Source: Planctomycetaceae bacterium (lineage in GTDB: Bacteria > Planctomycetota > Planctomycetia > Pirellulales > PNKZ01). Taken from it: 64,000 nucleotides of DNA. The notes under the pieces are model-generated. The model did not search any database and had not been told where the DNA came from. It worked only from the letters and a program-made list of their open reading frames with translations. The position numbers were made by a program, and so were the translations under genes. This document shows, piece by piece, positions 35,201 through 42,561 of this stretch. Location: the NCBI GenBank assembly GCA_016793115.1, contig JAEUIN010000147.1, positions 55,246 to 119,245 of the forward strand, in the 5' to 3' direction. Numbering within the stretch: position 1 is the stretch's first letter; each line of letters begins with the position of its first letter.

Positions 35201-35440
35201 CCGGTCGACGTGCGCAGCGGCTACAACGGCAACGCGCTCGGCGCCTATATGGAATTCCGCGACGAACGAGTTTGTCTGTTCCTTCGCAGCTTGCCGCGCG
35301 GGCGACATAGCGTTTCTTATAAAGTGCGGGCCGAAATCCCCGGCACGTTCAGCGCCCTGCCGACCAAGGCCTCGGCGATGTACGCTCCGGAACTTCGCGG
35401 CAACTCCGAAGAGATGAAACTGAAGATCGAAGACAAATAG
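29294..35440 (+). CDS. Alpha-2-macroglobulin family protein with intact thioester
   Basis: A 2048-residue exported protein with signal peptide MRWSLAAGIASFVVWGTVW and an N-terminal helical TPR-like portion (about 30-380). MG beta-sandwich domains follow, including RAYGITDRPVYRPEQKVQFK, the family MG3 mark, then the A2M core (ADTALWIAALETNNDGIATAKLKMPENLTTWK) and the thioester-domain motif GCTEQ (Cys1510-Gln1513) in YPYGCTEQTLSRFLPA. The presumed role is a periplasmic protease trap, with cleavage in the bait region exposing the thioester. A Trp/Tyr-rich insertion occurs at about 785-832. The start has AAGGA nine bases upstream. The next plus-strand gene is not part of an operon with it. Confidence 0.94.
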   Translation: MRWSLAAGIASFVVWGTVWMAGAAAPSAKDFTAARKQFDAGNIADALASYEALLLARDYDGASAGEHLSIVAQSFERLNRMNERDALLEKLVEAHATKKDVLVAVANEYARGRHDGFIVAGKFERGNHRGGGEYADASARDQVRAVQLYLRASPLVEAGAAADRGGFFMGFAEVLRGLAGYGEEWRLQALTDLKQLPDYERQGRFYRGYGNPVGAPVDAAGDPIFYVVPTSFEAAKSDGERWRWALEQAGRSNEALAKWAKRQYAEFLNAQFGTQTMGAYGFWFRSDAEEDRPQTFALDTLTDEETIARLATGVKRFKLPDEHNPIKLYKQLVEAEGTNGRYDCRSLAEIYQNRRQFDTAADWWRKAVALAPRGDREYEEQALKQIVDNWGRFEPTSVAPAGRGAELSYRFRNGKSVSFTAHKLKYDLLLNDIKKYLKAGGSQIDWERIDIGNIGYRIVQKNQKQYLDEEAAKWTLDLEPRPRHFDRRISVSTPLEKAGAYLVTAQMADGNVSRVIVWLADTVIAKKTLNGQTLVYVADAVNGKPIPQANVEFFGYRMKQVEIPVLGTRYSIETTNFAELTDADGQVRHAFKEDGNRQYSWLTMARTDDGRLAHLGFASMWHGGYHEPTYDQVRAYGITDRPVYRPEQKVQFKFWVRRAKYDLENSADEFAEREFSVEILDPQGTSVWKKQLKSDRFAGFADEWELSSDAKLGVYQIQVHGYGAASFRVEEYKKPEFEVTVDAPSEPVKLGDKITAEVVAKYYFGAPVTGAKVKYKVLRSAHDARWYPLARWDWLYGRGYWWFAYDYDWLPGWSRWGCLRPIGWWWPQRHDPPEVVAEQEADIGPDGKLKIEIDTALAKEIHGDQDHRYEITAEVVDLSRRTIVGKGEVLVAREPFKVFAWVDRGHYQVGDTVAAEFSAHTLSDKPVKGVGKLKLFKLSYDAKREAKETLVEEWQLDTDAAGRAKQQIKAGAAGQYRLSYELTDAKGNRQEGGYVFTVIGDAGGANDFRFSAVELVPDKREYAPGEKMRLQVNTDRIGSTVLLFIRPSNGVYLPPRLLRLEGRTTKVEIDVELKDMPNFFVEALTVADGKLHVEAKDIVVPPASRVVDVAVTTSQTEYKPGQEAEIELKLVGPDGKAFVGQTVVAVYDKAVEYISGGSNVPAIKEFFWKWRRHHYPRTESSLDLAFYPVAKEREVPMGDIGVFGGEVIDADEDRSLAYRNDVPANGARRLRSAGGAVAFGGMGGGLAVPAAPMAAAKAAGEGLMQDAAAAAPAESAPMPGGGEAAATVRSNFADTALWIAALETNNDGIATAKLKMPENLTTWKIRTWAMGAGTSVGEGSLDVVTTKKLLLRMQSPRFFTEYDEVVLSANVHNYLKSKKSVRVVLELDGKTLEPLGDLSKTVEIDAEGEARVDWLVRAKREGETVVRMKALTDEESDAMEMKFPVYVHGMLKTESFAGTVRPEKTSAQLTFDVPEARRVEDSRLEVRYSPTLAGAMVDALPYLADYPYGCTEQTLSRFLPAAITQKVLREMGLDLKDIQRKRTNLNAQEIGDDRERAEQWRRYDRNPVFDEAELAKMVKAGVQRLTDMQCSDGGWGWFSGYGERSYPHTTAYVVHGFQICKQNDVAIVPGVLERGIDWLKNYQAEQVRLLKNWGKKNVDKKQFADDLDAFVFMVLVDADHRDAGMLKYLERDRPKLSVYALSLYGLALHKLGEADKLAAVMQNIGQYVVEDAENETAYLNLPSAGYWWYWYGSENESMAYYLKLLSVADPKGRVAPRLVKYLLNNRKHGTYWKSTRDTALCVEAFADYLKGSGESKPNLTIEVWLDGKKRKDVKVDADNLFSFDNSFVLEGEALVAGRHTLEIRKQGDGPVYFNAYQTNFTKEPFITAAGLEVKVERKFYKLKRIEATSLSAGARGQAVDEKIEKYEREELVNLASVVSGDQIEIEFVVDSKNDYEYIVLEDMKAAGCEPVDVRSGYNGNALGAYMEFRDERVCLFLRSLPRGRHSVSYKVRAEIPGTFSALPTKASAMYAPELRGNSEEMKLKIEDK

Positions 35441-35442
35441 CG

Positions 35443-35482
35443 GTGATGATGAGTGCGATGGGGCGTCGCCCCGCACTACTCA
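35443..35482. terminator. Palindrome between convergent genes
   Basis: TGATGAGTGCGATGGGGC and GCCCCGCACTACTCATCA form a long imperfect stem between the macroglobulin stop (35440) and the minus-strand zincin stop (35476), overlapping the latter's stop codon. It could terminate both transcripts. Confidence 0.6.
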
Positions 35483-35886
35483 TCATGCTCGTCGTCAAAT
35501 GGATTCGGCTGCGACTCGAACGCTTCCAAGTCTTCCTCGGTCCAGCCGAAGTGGTGCGCGAGCTCGTGAATGATCGTTCGCCGAATCTCGTAGGCCACTT
35601 CGTCGCGTGAGCGGCAGATTTCTTCGATCGGCTCTTTGAAGAGCCACACGCGGTTCGGGTAGTCTTCCTCGTACGACTGCTCGATCAGCGGCACGCCCTC
35701 GAATAATCCGAGCAGCGTGTCTTCTTCAGGATCGAGCCCCAGATCGAGGAGTTGCCGTCTCTTCGGTCGATTGCGTACGTCGACCACGACGTTGTGCATC
35801 CGCTCCTGGAATTCCGGCGGCAGGCTTTCGACGACCTCGCCCGCGAGGCGGCAAAACTCGTCCATCGAGAGGCGAACTTCCGACAT
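35476..35886 (-). CDS. Minimal-zincin metallopeptidase family protein (DUF1025)
   Basis: A 136-residue cytosolic-looking protein of the minimal gluzincin-like family PF06262. The zinc-binding motif is HELAHHFG (His107, Glu108, His111), within IRRTIIHELAHHFGWTEEDLE. Upstream is the family pattern with YPNRVWLFKEPIEEIC. It has no signal peptide. The substrate is unknown. It lies 9 bases downstream of the ispG stop on the same strand, so the two are very likely co-transcribed, although this association is probably only positional. Confidence 0.9.
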   Translation of the reverse strand: MSEVRLSMDEFCRLAGEVVESLPPEFQERMHNVVVDVRNRPKRRQLLDLGLDPEEDTLLGLFEGVPLIEQSYEEDYPNRVWLFKEPIEEICRSRDEVAYEIRRTIIHELAHHFGWTEEDLEAFESQPNPFDDEHDE

Positions 35887-35895
35887 CGTCGCGAC

Positions 35896-37032
35896 CTACG
35901 CCTTCGCCGCGATAAGTTGATCGAGCTCCGCTTTGAGCTTCGGCAGAATCTCGTCGTACTTATAGGCGCCGAGCTCGAGAGCGCCCTTTTTGAGGTTCAC
36001 GTGGGTCGGCCCGCACCAGAGGCCGAGGTCGGCGTCGTCCGTCTCGCCCGGCCCGTTCACGCGGCAGCCCATCACGGCGATCGTCAGGTCGTATTGCTTG
36101 GCGTATTGCGTCATCTCTTTGACTTGCTGCGCCAGCTCGATGAACGCTTCGTTCTCCACACGCGAGCAGCTCGGGCAGCTGATGATGTTCAGCGTCCCCA
36201 AGCCGAAGTCGACGACGCTGCGAACGCGACCGGCGGCAATGTCGGCCAAGATGGCTCGCCCCGCGACGATCTCGTCGCTCTTCTTGGCGTTCGGCACGGT
36301 CAGCGAGACCCGGATCGTGTCGCCGATGCCGCGACCGATCAGTTGCTCGAAGGCGATCCGCGTCTTGATCACGCCGTCGGGCGGCAGGCCGGCTTCCGTC
36401 ACGCCCAAGTGCAGCGGCACGTCGGGGCGTTGCTCGGCGAACCGCTTATTCACTTCGACCACCTTCGAGGGATCGGAGTCTTTCAGCGAGACGACGTAGC
36501 GCGTGAACCCGAGCTTGTCCAAGAGTTCGCAATGCTCCCAGGCGCTGGCGAGCATCGGCGATATCGAATCATCTTCAGGAAACTTGCCGAGTTTGTCCGG
36601 GTCGACCGAGCCGCAGTTCACGCCGATGCGGATCGCGCAATCGTTCGCCGCCGCGGTGTCGACGATCAGCTTCACCTTCTCTTGCCACGGCTTTTCTCGC
36701 TCGTGGTGATACAAATGCCCGGGGTTGTAGCGAATTTTGTCGACGCTGGGCGCCACGGCTTGGCAGAGCCGGTAGTTTTCCTGCAAGTCGACGGAAAGAT
36801 TGGCCGTCGTTTGCTTGCGAATCTCGGCGAGCGCCGCGGCGTCTTTGTTGCTATCGACGGCGATTCGCACGACGTCGGCCCCGGCCGCGACCAAGTCGTT
36901 CGCTTGGCCCACCGTGGCCGCGATGTCTTGAGTATGGGTCGCCGTCATGCTCTGCACGGCGATCGGGTGTCCGCCGCCGATCGTGCAACTGCCGACCTTC
37001 ACGGCCCGCGTGGGATTGCGCTTCAGTTCCAA
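35896..37032 (-). CDS. ispG: 4-hydroxy-3-methylbut-2-en-1-yl diphosphate synthase (flavodoxin), IspG/GcpE
   Basis: The [4Fe-4S] enzyme of the methylerythritol-phosphate pathway, which reduces MEcPP to HMBPP. It has the TIM-barrel opening [16 protein letters not shown] and the Fe-S cysteines in SCPSCSR and [10 protein letters not shown], with the NGPGE signature. No ATG exists in the plausible start zone. TTG at 37032, giving L-E-L-K-R-N-P-T-R, matches the usual short N-terminus (378 residues). The alternatives are TTG at 37092 or the far upstream ATG at 37221. The last would overlap the divergent mqnD by 17 bases and add 63 non-conserved residues. The gene is followed closely by the zincin gene. 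Confidence 0.93.
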   Translation of the reverse strand: MELKRNPTRAVKVGSCTIGGGHPIAVQSMTATHTQDIAATVGQANDLVAAGADVVRIAVDSNKDAAALAEIRKQTTANLSVDLQENYRLCQAVAPSVDKIRYNPGHLYHHEREKPWQEKVKLIVDTAAANDCAIRIGVNCGSVDPDKLGKFPEDDSISPMLASAWEHCELLDKLGFTRYVVSLKDSDPSKVVEVNKRFAEQRPDVPLHLGVTEAGLPPDGVIKTRIAFEQLIGRGIGDTIRVSLTVPNAKKSDEIVAGRAILADIAAGRVRSVVDFGLGTLNIISCPSCSRVENEAFIELAQQVKEMTQYAKQYDLTIAVMGCRVNGPGETDDADLGLWCGPTHVNLKKGALELGAYKYDEILPKLKAELDQLIAAKA

Positions 37033-37204
37033 CTTCGTAGCTCCGCAGGGATTCGATACCCAAATTGTCGGAAAACCGCGGCGATTCGACAAGGCCGGCC
37101 CCTTCGACGGAAACACGCATCGCGATAGAATACGGCTAGACCACGGTACCGCGCGAGTCGGCGGTTGCCCCCCATTTCTTCGCTGGAAACGAGAGCCTGC
37201 CGTT

Positions 37205-38068
37205 ATGTCGACCGCCGCCAAGACGCTGATTCGTGTGGGTCACAGCCCCGATCCCGACGACGCCTTCATGTTCCACGCCTTGGCCAACGACAAAATCGAC
37301 ACCGGCCCGTATACGTTCACGCATGAGCTGGTCGACATCGAAACGCTCAACCAGCGCGCCCTGAAAGGCGAACTTGAGCTTTCGGCCGTGAGCATTCACG
37401 GCTACGCCTACCTCACCGATAAGTACGCTCTCTGCCCGTGCGGCGCGAGCATGGGGGATCGCTACGGCCCGATGGTCATTGCGACGAAGAAATACTCGAT
37501 CGACGAACTGCGCAACGTGACGATCGCCGTCCCCGGCACGCGCACCACGGCGTATCTCGCGCTGCGGCTTTGCCTCGGCAATGATTTTTCGCACGTCGTC
37601 GTCCCGTTCGATCGGATCTTCGAAGCCGTGGAAGCCGGCGAGTGGGAAGGAAAGAAGGTCGATGCCGGCCTCATCATCCACGAAGGCCAACTCACCTACG
37701 GCGAGCGCAAGCTGGAACTCTGCGTCGATCTCGGCGAGTGGTGGTTCCAAGAAACAGGACTGCCGCTGCCCTTGGGCGGCAACGTGATCCGCAAAGATCT
37801 CGGCCCGGCCGCGATGAAGGAAGTCAACCGGCTGTTGCGCGAGAGCATCGTCTACGGCCTGGAGCATCGCAAAGACGCTCTGGAGCACGCACTGCAGTAC
37901 GGCCGTGATCTGAATCGCGCCCAGGCCGACAAATTCGTCGGCATGTACGTCAACGATTGGACGGTCGATTGGGGGCCGAAGGGGCGCGAAGCGGTTCGCA
38001 CGCTCCTGCGCCGCGGCTACGAAGCCGGCGTGATCCCGCACTTGGTCGAACCGGAATTCATCGACTAA
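37205..38068 (+). CDS. mqnD: 1,4-dihydroxy-6-naphthoate synthase (MqnD)
   Basis: A 287-residue enzyme of the futalosine-dependent menaquinone pathway, converting cyclic dehypoxanthine futalosine to 1,4-dihydroxy-6-naphthoate. The opening [18 protein letters not shown] is the hallmark of MqnD, and [17 protein letters not shown], the [13 protein letters not shown] segment and [14 protein letters not shown] are also characteristic of the periplasmic-binding-like fold. I chose the ATG at 37205. It is divergent from ispG; menaquinone also needs isoprenoid chains, but linkage here may be coincidental. A hairpin follows at 38096-38115. Confidence 0.93.
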   Translation: MSTAAKTLIRVGHSPDPDDAFMFHALANDKIDTGPYTFTHELVDIETLNQRALKGELELSAVSIHGYAYLTDKYALCPCGASMGDRYGPMVIATKKYSIDELRNVTIAVPGTRTTAYLALRLCLGNDFSHVVVPFDRIFEAVEAGEWEGKKVDAGLIIHEGQLTYGERKLELCVDLGEWWFQETGLPLPLGGNVIRKDLGPAAMKEVNRLLRESIVYGLEHRKDALEHALQYGRDLNRAQADKFVGMYVNDWTVDWGPKGREAVRTLLRRGYEAGVIPHLVEPEFID

Positions 38069-38095
38069 CCGGACGCGGACCGCGTCGGCGGCGAG

Positions 38096-38115
38096 CGGGA
38101 GCCGTAAGGCTCCCG
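38096..38115. terminator. Hairpin between convergent genes
   Basis: CGGGAGCC-GTAA-GGCTCCCG lies 28 bases after the mqnD stop. It resembles the stem of the terminator at 18324-18353 (GCGGGAGTC/GACTCCCGC), but lacks a T-run. It may serve both mqnD and the convergent PQQ-propeller gene. Confidence 0.55.
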
Positions 38116-38196
38116 TTGAGTTGCTTGAGACTAGGAGCGCGGTGCCGCGGATAACGGGCGGCTTACGCCGGCCGCTCGCTTGGCGTCGCAGCGCGT

Positions 38197-39846
38197 TCAC
38201 TCCGTCGGCAGTTCATAGCAAGCCGCTTCTTCGTCGTTGCGCACAAGCAGCTTATTGCCGACCAGCACCGGTTGGTTCCACGAGATTCCATCCGGCAATG
38301 CCGTGATGCGGCTCAATTCTTCGAACTTATCCGGCCGTGCCGGCACCAACGCCAAATCGCCTTCCTGCGATTGCACGATCAGGAGATCGTCGACGAGCAG
38401 AATCTGCCCGTGGCCGTAGTTCATGCCGCGCTTCGAGCGCCATTTCACTTCGGCTTTGTCGTTCAGGTCGACGCACATCAAGAACTCGCCGTCGTCCAGT
38501 CCATAGGCGTAGCCGTCGCGAACGATCGGGTTCATGAACTTCGGCTTGAACTTCGTCGATTTCCACAACTCGTCGACCTTCCAAGCGTCGCCGCTTTTGG
38601 TGATCTCGAGCATACGGCAACCGACGCCGTAGCCGGCGGAGATGAACAGCCGTTTGTCGTCGATCGCGATCGGCTGCGGCACTTTCGGATCGTTCGAACT
38701 CCAACGGTCGTAGCTCCATAACACTCCGCCGGTTTCCGGATCGTGGCCGACGACCGATTGGAAGTCGACGATCACGATCTGCCGTACGCCGCCGAGCGTA
38801 AGTTCCACGGGCGAAGCGTAGCCCGAAGGATCGTCGCCGCCGTGCCAAACCGGCTTGCCGTCGGCGGCGGAGTAGGCGACCAAAGATCGCCCCGCCTTGC
38901 CGCCGACGCTGACGACGACCAAGTCGCCATGGATCTTCGACTTCACAATCAGGGGCGACGAACTCTTGCCCCACATTGGATTTTCCGCGTTATTTTCGGC
39001 GACGACGTCGCGCGACCAGAGCACCTTGCCGGTCGCCGCATCAAGGCAGTTCAAGAGACCGGCCGAACCAAGCGCGTAGAGTTTGCCGTCGTGATAAGCG
39101 GGAGTCGCCCGCGGACCATGCCCGCCGAGGAACCAATTGTGGCCCGGCGAGTCGCTATGCACCCACTCCAGTTTGCCGTCGCGAATGTTCAGGCAAACGA
39201 CTTGCTCGAAGGCCTCATCGGTCGTTTGCTGCTGCGTGTAGACGTAATCGCCGACGACGACAAAGCTGGACCAACCGTCGCCGACCGGGACGCGCCACAG
39301 CAACTTCGGCGGTTTTGCGGTCCAATCGCGCGCCAGCTTCCCGCCGGCCGCCTTGAACTTGCCGTCGTGAGTCGGGCCTAGAAATGAGTACGAATCGAAC
39401 TCGCCCGGGTCCAATTTCAGCGCGACGCTCGCAGTACGGGCCTCCGGCGCGACGTCGCCGACGTCGATGCCGATCGTGCGTGCGACGTTGAGCACCCACC
39501 GCCTGGGCTTGGCGATTTGCTCCATGTCGCCCTTCCAATCGAGGCGAAAAACGGCCACGAGGGCTAGGGCGATCAGCACGTACGCGACGGAAATCCGGCG
39601 TCGGACACGGCGCGATAATCCGGAATCGATCACGAGCCACGCGCACAGAGCCAACCCGATCAGCAGCGAGCAAACCTCGGTCGCCAGAAACTTCCGGGCG
39701 TTGTCGCCGAACACTTCTTTCGGTGTGAGTTGAATCCCGACGAGTGCCACGGCTCCTAAGATGACAATGGCCGACAAGCGACGAAGCGAGAGCGGGCGCT
39801 CGCTCGGAGGGAGCGTAGTTGCGGCGGCAGCGGCATCCTGATGCAT
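38197..39846 (-). CDS. Membrane-anchored PQQ-like beta-propeller protein
   Basis: A 549-residue protein. Its N-terminus has three hydrophobic segments (about 25-42, 52-72, 85-100), so it is anchored in the inner membrane with the rest outside. From about residue 165 the repeats of a PQQ/BamB-like propeller follow: VVGDYVYTQQ, LVCLNIRDGKLEW, LNCLDAATGKVLW, LVAYSAADGKPVW, VGHDPETGGVLW. The linker (about 125-160) is charged. No dehydrogenase site is apparent. A scaffold or sugar-binding role is as possible as an enzymatic one. It is preceded by the parvulin gene on the same strand, 131 bases away. Confidence 0.85.
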   Translation of the reverse strand: MHQDAAAAATTLPPSERPLSLRRLSAIVILGAVALVGIQLTPKEVFGDNARKFLATEVCSLLIGLALCAWLVIDSGLSRRVRRRISVAYVLIALALVAVFRLDWKGDMEQIAKPRRWVLNVARTIGIDVGDVAPEARTASVALKLDPGEFDSYSFLGPTHDGKFKAAGGKLARDWTAKPPKLLWRVPVGDGWSSFVVVGDYVYTQQQTTDEAFEQVVCLNIRDGKLEWVHSDSPGHNWFLGGHGPRATPAYHDGKLYALGSAGLLNCLDAATGKVLWSRDVVAENNAENPMWGKSSSPLIVKSKIHGDLVVVSVGGKAGRSLVAYSAADGKPVWHGGDDPSGYASPVELTLGGVRQIVIVDFQSVVGHDPETGGVLWSYDRWSSNDPKVPQPIAIDDKRLFISAGYGVGCRMLEITKSGDAWKVDELWKSTKFKPKFMNPIVRDGYAYGLDDGEFLMCVDLNDKAEVKWRSKRGMNYGHGQILLVDDLLIVQSQEGDLALVPARPDKFEELSRITALPDGISWNQPVLVGNKLLVRNDEEAACYELPTE

Positions 39847-39977
39847 AGAAGTTCCGAACCGATGGGCGGGCCAAGCGCGAACCCAGTACGCGCAGGTGCG
39901 ATATGTTGCCGGAGCGCAACCGGCGACGAATTGTTACCGGCTGCGTCCCATTTTTCGACGGATTCCGGCGCGCGGCC

Positions 39978-40268
39978 TTAGTCGCCCGTGCGGGCGGTCA
40001 CTTCGATCAGGTGATAGCCGAATTGCGTCTTCACCGGACCTTGCACGGTGTTGATCGGCGCGGAAAAAACGACCTTATCGAATTCCGGAACCATTTGGCC
40101 GGGGCGGAACTCACCGAGATCGCCCCCTTCCTGACCGGAGGGGCATTGCGAATGCTTTTTCGCCAGATCGGCGAACTTCGCCTCGCCGGTTTCGATTTTC
40201 TTCTTCAGATCGTTGCAGGCCTGTTCCGACGGCACCAAGATATGACGAGCTTTGGCCTTCTTGAGCAT
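39978..40268 (-). CDS. ppiC: Single-domain parvulin peptidyl-prolyl isomerase
   Basis: A 96-residue protein that is almost exactly one parvulin domain, comparable in size to E. coli Par10 (PpiC), so it is likely cytosolic; there is no signal peptide. It has AKARHILV at the start, then the conserved [21 protein letters not shown] and [10 protein letters not shown] of the rotamase fold. It catalyses cis-trans isomerisation of Xaa-Pro bonds and assists folding. It stands upstream of the PQQ-propeller gene and divergent from the next hypothetical. Confidence 0.93.
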   Translation of the reverse strand: MLKKAKARHILVPSEQACNDLKKKIETGEAKFADLAKKHSQCPSGQEGGDLGEFRPGQMVPEFDKVVFSAPINTVQGPVKTQFGYHLIEVTARTGD

Positions 40269-40453
40269 GACGTGTTCTCGCAGATATGAGTTTCAGGACG
40301 TGCCTCTTCAGTCATAAACATAGCGAACGGAATCACTTCCGAAAACCACGCTACGGCGGAAGCGAAACGATTTGCCCGCTCCGCGTGGCGTCGTAGGATG
40401 GGACCTGAAAGTAGTCTCACGCAACGACTTCCACCGGGCTTTCCGCAATCCGT

Positions 40454-41263
40454 ATGACAATCGGACCACAGCAGGCGACGCCGCGGTGCGACTATCGCAA
40501 TTTGCGGCCGACGCAGATCGTCGAGACGATCGACTTGCTGTGCCGTCGAATTCATGAGCGGTTTCCGGAATCGAGCCTCTACGGCGTGGCCCGCGAATTG
40601 CATCGGATTTCGCAAGAGGCCGTGGTCCGGGCCCAAGCGATTCGCCGGCCGAATCTGTGGTTGCGGGCCGGCATCGTGCTGCTCTTGGCTTTGATCGGCG
40701 TGCTGGTGGTGCAGGGGGTGCGCTATCTGCGGGTCAACGACGAGGTGTTCGAACTCGAGCACTTCGTGCAATCGGTCGATGCGACGATCGGCAGCGTCGT
40801 GTTCGTCGGCGCCGCGATCGTGTTTTTGTTCTCGCTGGAATTGCGGATCAAGCGTCGCCGCGCACTGGAGGCGGTGCGCGAATTGCGATCGCTGGCGCAC
40901 ATCATCGATATGCACCAACTCACGAAAGACCCGGAGAGCGTGACGCGCCGCGGCCCGCCGACGGCCTCGTCGCCGCGGCGGACGATGACGCCGTTTGAAC
41001 TCGGTCGCTATCTCGACTACTGCAGCGAGATGCTGTCGCTCGTCGGCAAGACCGCGGCGCTGTATGTGCAAGAGTTTCCCGATTCGGTGGCCATCGAAGC
41101 GGTCGACGGGGTGACGAACCTGGCGACCGATCTGAGCCGCGCAATCTGGCAAAAAATCATGATCCTTGAAAGCGCGGGCGGGGCGGACAAGGTGAATTTG
41201 GTTTCGCCGGCGAGCGATGTGGTCGAGATCGCCCCGCCAAATATGCACGCGCAGATCGATTGA
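40454..41263 (+). CDS. Membrane protein with two transmembrane helices, function unknown
   Basis: A 269-residue protein. Membrane helices are near residues 67-89 (LWLRAGIVLLLALIGVLVVQGV) and 108-127 (ATIGSVVFVGAAIVFLFSL). The N-terminal 65 residues and the C-terminal 140 are soluble and charged; the C-terminal half contains MTPFELGRYLDYCSEMLSLVGKTAALYVQEFPD. I recognise no family and see no motif. It is followed 85 bases later by the Gfo/Idh/MocA gene on the same strand; a shared transcript is possible. Confidence 0.7.
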   Translation: MTIGPQQATPRCDYRNLRPTQIVETIDLLCRRIHERFPESSLYGVARELHRISQEAVVRAQAIRRPNLWLRAGIVLLLALIGVLVVQGVRYLRVNDEVFELEHFVQSVDATIGSVVFVGAAIVFLFSLELRIKRRRALEAVRELRSLAHIIDMHQLTKDPESVTRRGPPTASSPRRTMTPFELGRYLDYCSEMLSLVGKTAALYVQEFPDSVAIEAVDGVTNLATDLSRAIWQKIMILESAGGADKVNLVSPASDVVEIAPPNMHAQID

Positions 41264-41348
41264 TTGCCGCTGCGCGCGCCGCAGACTAGACTGTGCCTCC
41301 GAACGTTTCCCGCCTCAAGTTGTCCTCCTCGCCAGGAAAGTTCCCGTC

Positions 41349-42548
41349 ATGCAACGCCGCGACTTTCTTCACAGCACCGCCGGACTCGCCGCAGGCGCGC
41401 TTTTCATGAACCGCGCCGTCGCGGCCGATGCTCCGGCCAAGAAGTGGCGCGTCGGCGTCATCGGTCACAGCGGTCGCGGCAACTACGGCCATGGGCTCGA
41501 CACCGTGTGGGCCAAGGTGCCGGAAACGGAAGTCGTCGCGATTGCCGACGGCGACGAGGCCGGACTCGCCGCGGAGAAGAAGAAGCTCGGCGTCGCCGAC
41601 GGCTTCACCGACTACAACGCGATGCTCGCTTCGGCGCGGCCGGAGTTGGTCGCCATCGGCCCGCGACACGTCGATCAACATTGCGACATGCTGCTCGCGT
41701 CGATCAAGGCCGGCGCCAAAGGCATTTACATCGAAAAGCCGTTCGTGCGCACGCCGGCCGAGGCCGACCAAGTGCTCGCGGCCTGCGCTAAAACCGGCGC
41801 GAAGATCGCCGTGGCCCATCGCAATCGATATCACCCCACGCTCGTCACCGCGGCGAAGATGATGGGCGACGGCGCGATCGGCCGCGTGCTTGAAATTCGC
41901 GGCCGCGGTAAAGGCGACAAGCGGGGCGGCGGCGAAGACCTCTGGGTGCTCGGCACGCACGTGCTCAACCTTTGCAGTTATCTCACCGGCGGGCTCACCG
42001 CCTGCTCGGCCGTCGTTAAGCAAAATGGCGAGCTCGTGACCAAGACGCATGTCAAGGAAGGCAACGAAGGGCTCGGCCCGTTGGCCGGCAACGAAGTGCA
42101 TGCTCGCTTCGATTCGGCGAGCGGCATCACCGTGTATTTCGATTCGATCGCCGAAGACCAAGCGAAAAGCCAAGGCTTCGGGCTCCAAATCGTCGGCAGC
42201 GACGGCTTGATCGACGTCAAGATCGACACTCATCCGCTCGCGCAGCTCGCCCGCGGCAATCCCTTCCAAGTCAATAAGCAAACTCGCACTTGGGTGCCGA
42301 TCTCCTCGGCCGGTCCGGAGCAGCCGGAGCCGCGAACGGATTTGAGCGACTATGTCGACAAGCACGTCGGACCGGTCCGTGATCTGATCGCGGCGATCAA
42401 CGACAACCGCGAGCCGCTCTGCGGCGCCAAGGAAGCGGCCGCGACGGTCGAATTCGTGTGCGGCGTGTTTGAGTCGCATCGGCAGGGGGGAGCCCGGGTG
42501 TCGTTCCCGCTCGCCGAACGCGGCAATCCGTTGACGAAGTTGGCCTAG
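41349..42548 (+). CDS. Tat-exported Gfo/Idh/MocA-family oxidoreductase
   Basis: A 399-residue protein. MQRRDFLHSTAGLAAGALFM is a Tat-type signal with RRDF. Residues about 32-150 are a Rossmann domain (WRVGVIGHSGRGNYGHGL; the second position is not the typical GxGxxG). The family-typical EKPF at YIEKPFVRTPAEADQV includes the presumed catalytic Lys. The catalytic helical region follows, and the beta-sheet C-terminus holds the substrate site. The likely role is NAD(P)-dependent oxidation or dehydration of sugars or inositols, possibly with 3-keto intermediates. GAAAG-type spacing is weak. The next gene (sialidase) starts 13 bases later. Confidence 0.9.
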   Translation: MQRRDFLHSTAGLAAGALFMNRAVAADAPAKKWRVGVIGHSGRGNYGHGLDTVWAKVPETEVVAIADGDEAGLAAEKKKLGVADGFTDYNAMLASARPELVAIGPRHVDQHCDMLLASIKAGAKGIYIEKPFVRTPAEADQVLAACAKTGAKIAVAHRNRYHPTLVTAAKMMGDGAIGRVLEIRGRGKGDKRGGGEDLWVLGTHVLNLCSYLTGGLTACSAVVKQNGELVTKTHVKEGNEGLGPLAGNEVHARFDSASGITVYFDSIAEDQAKSQGFGLQIVGSDGLIDVKIDTHPLAQLARGNPFQVNKQTRTWVPISSAGPEQPEPRTDLSDYVDKHVGPVRDLIAAINDNREPLCGAKEAAATVEFVCGVFESHRQGGARVSFPLAERGNPLTKLA

Positions 42549-42561
42549 GATCGAAGACGAA

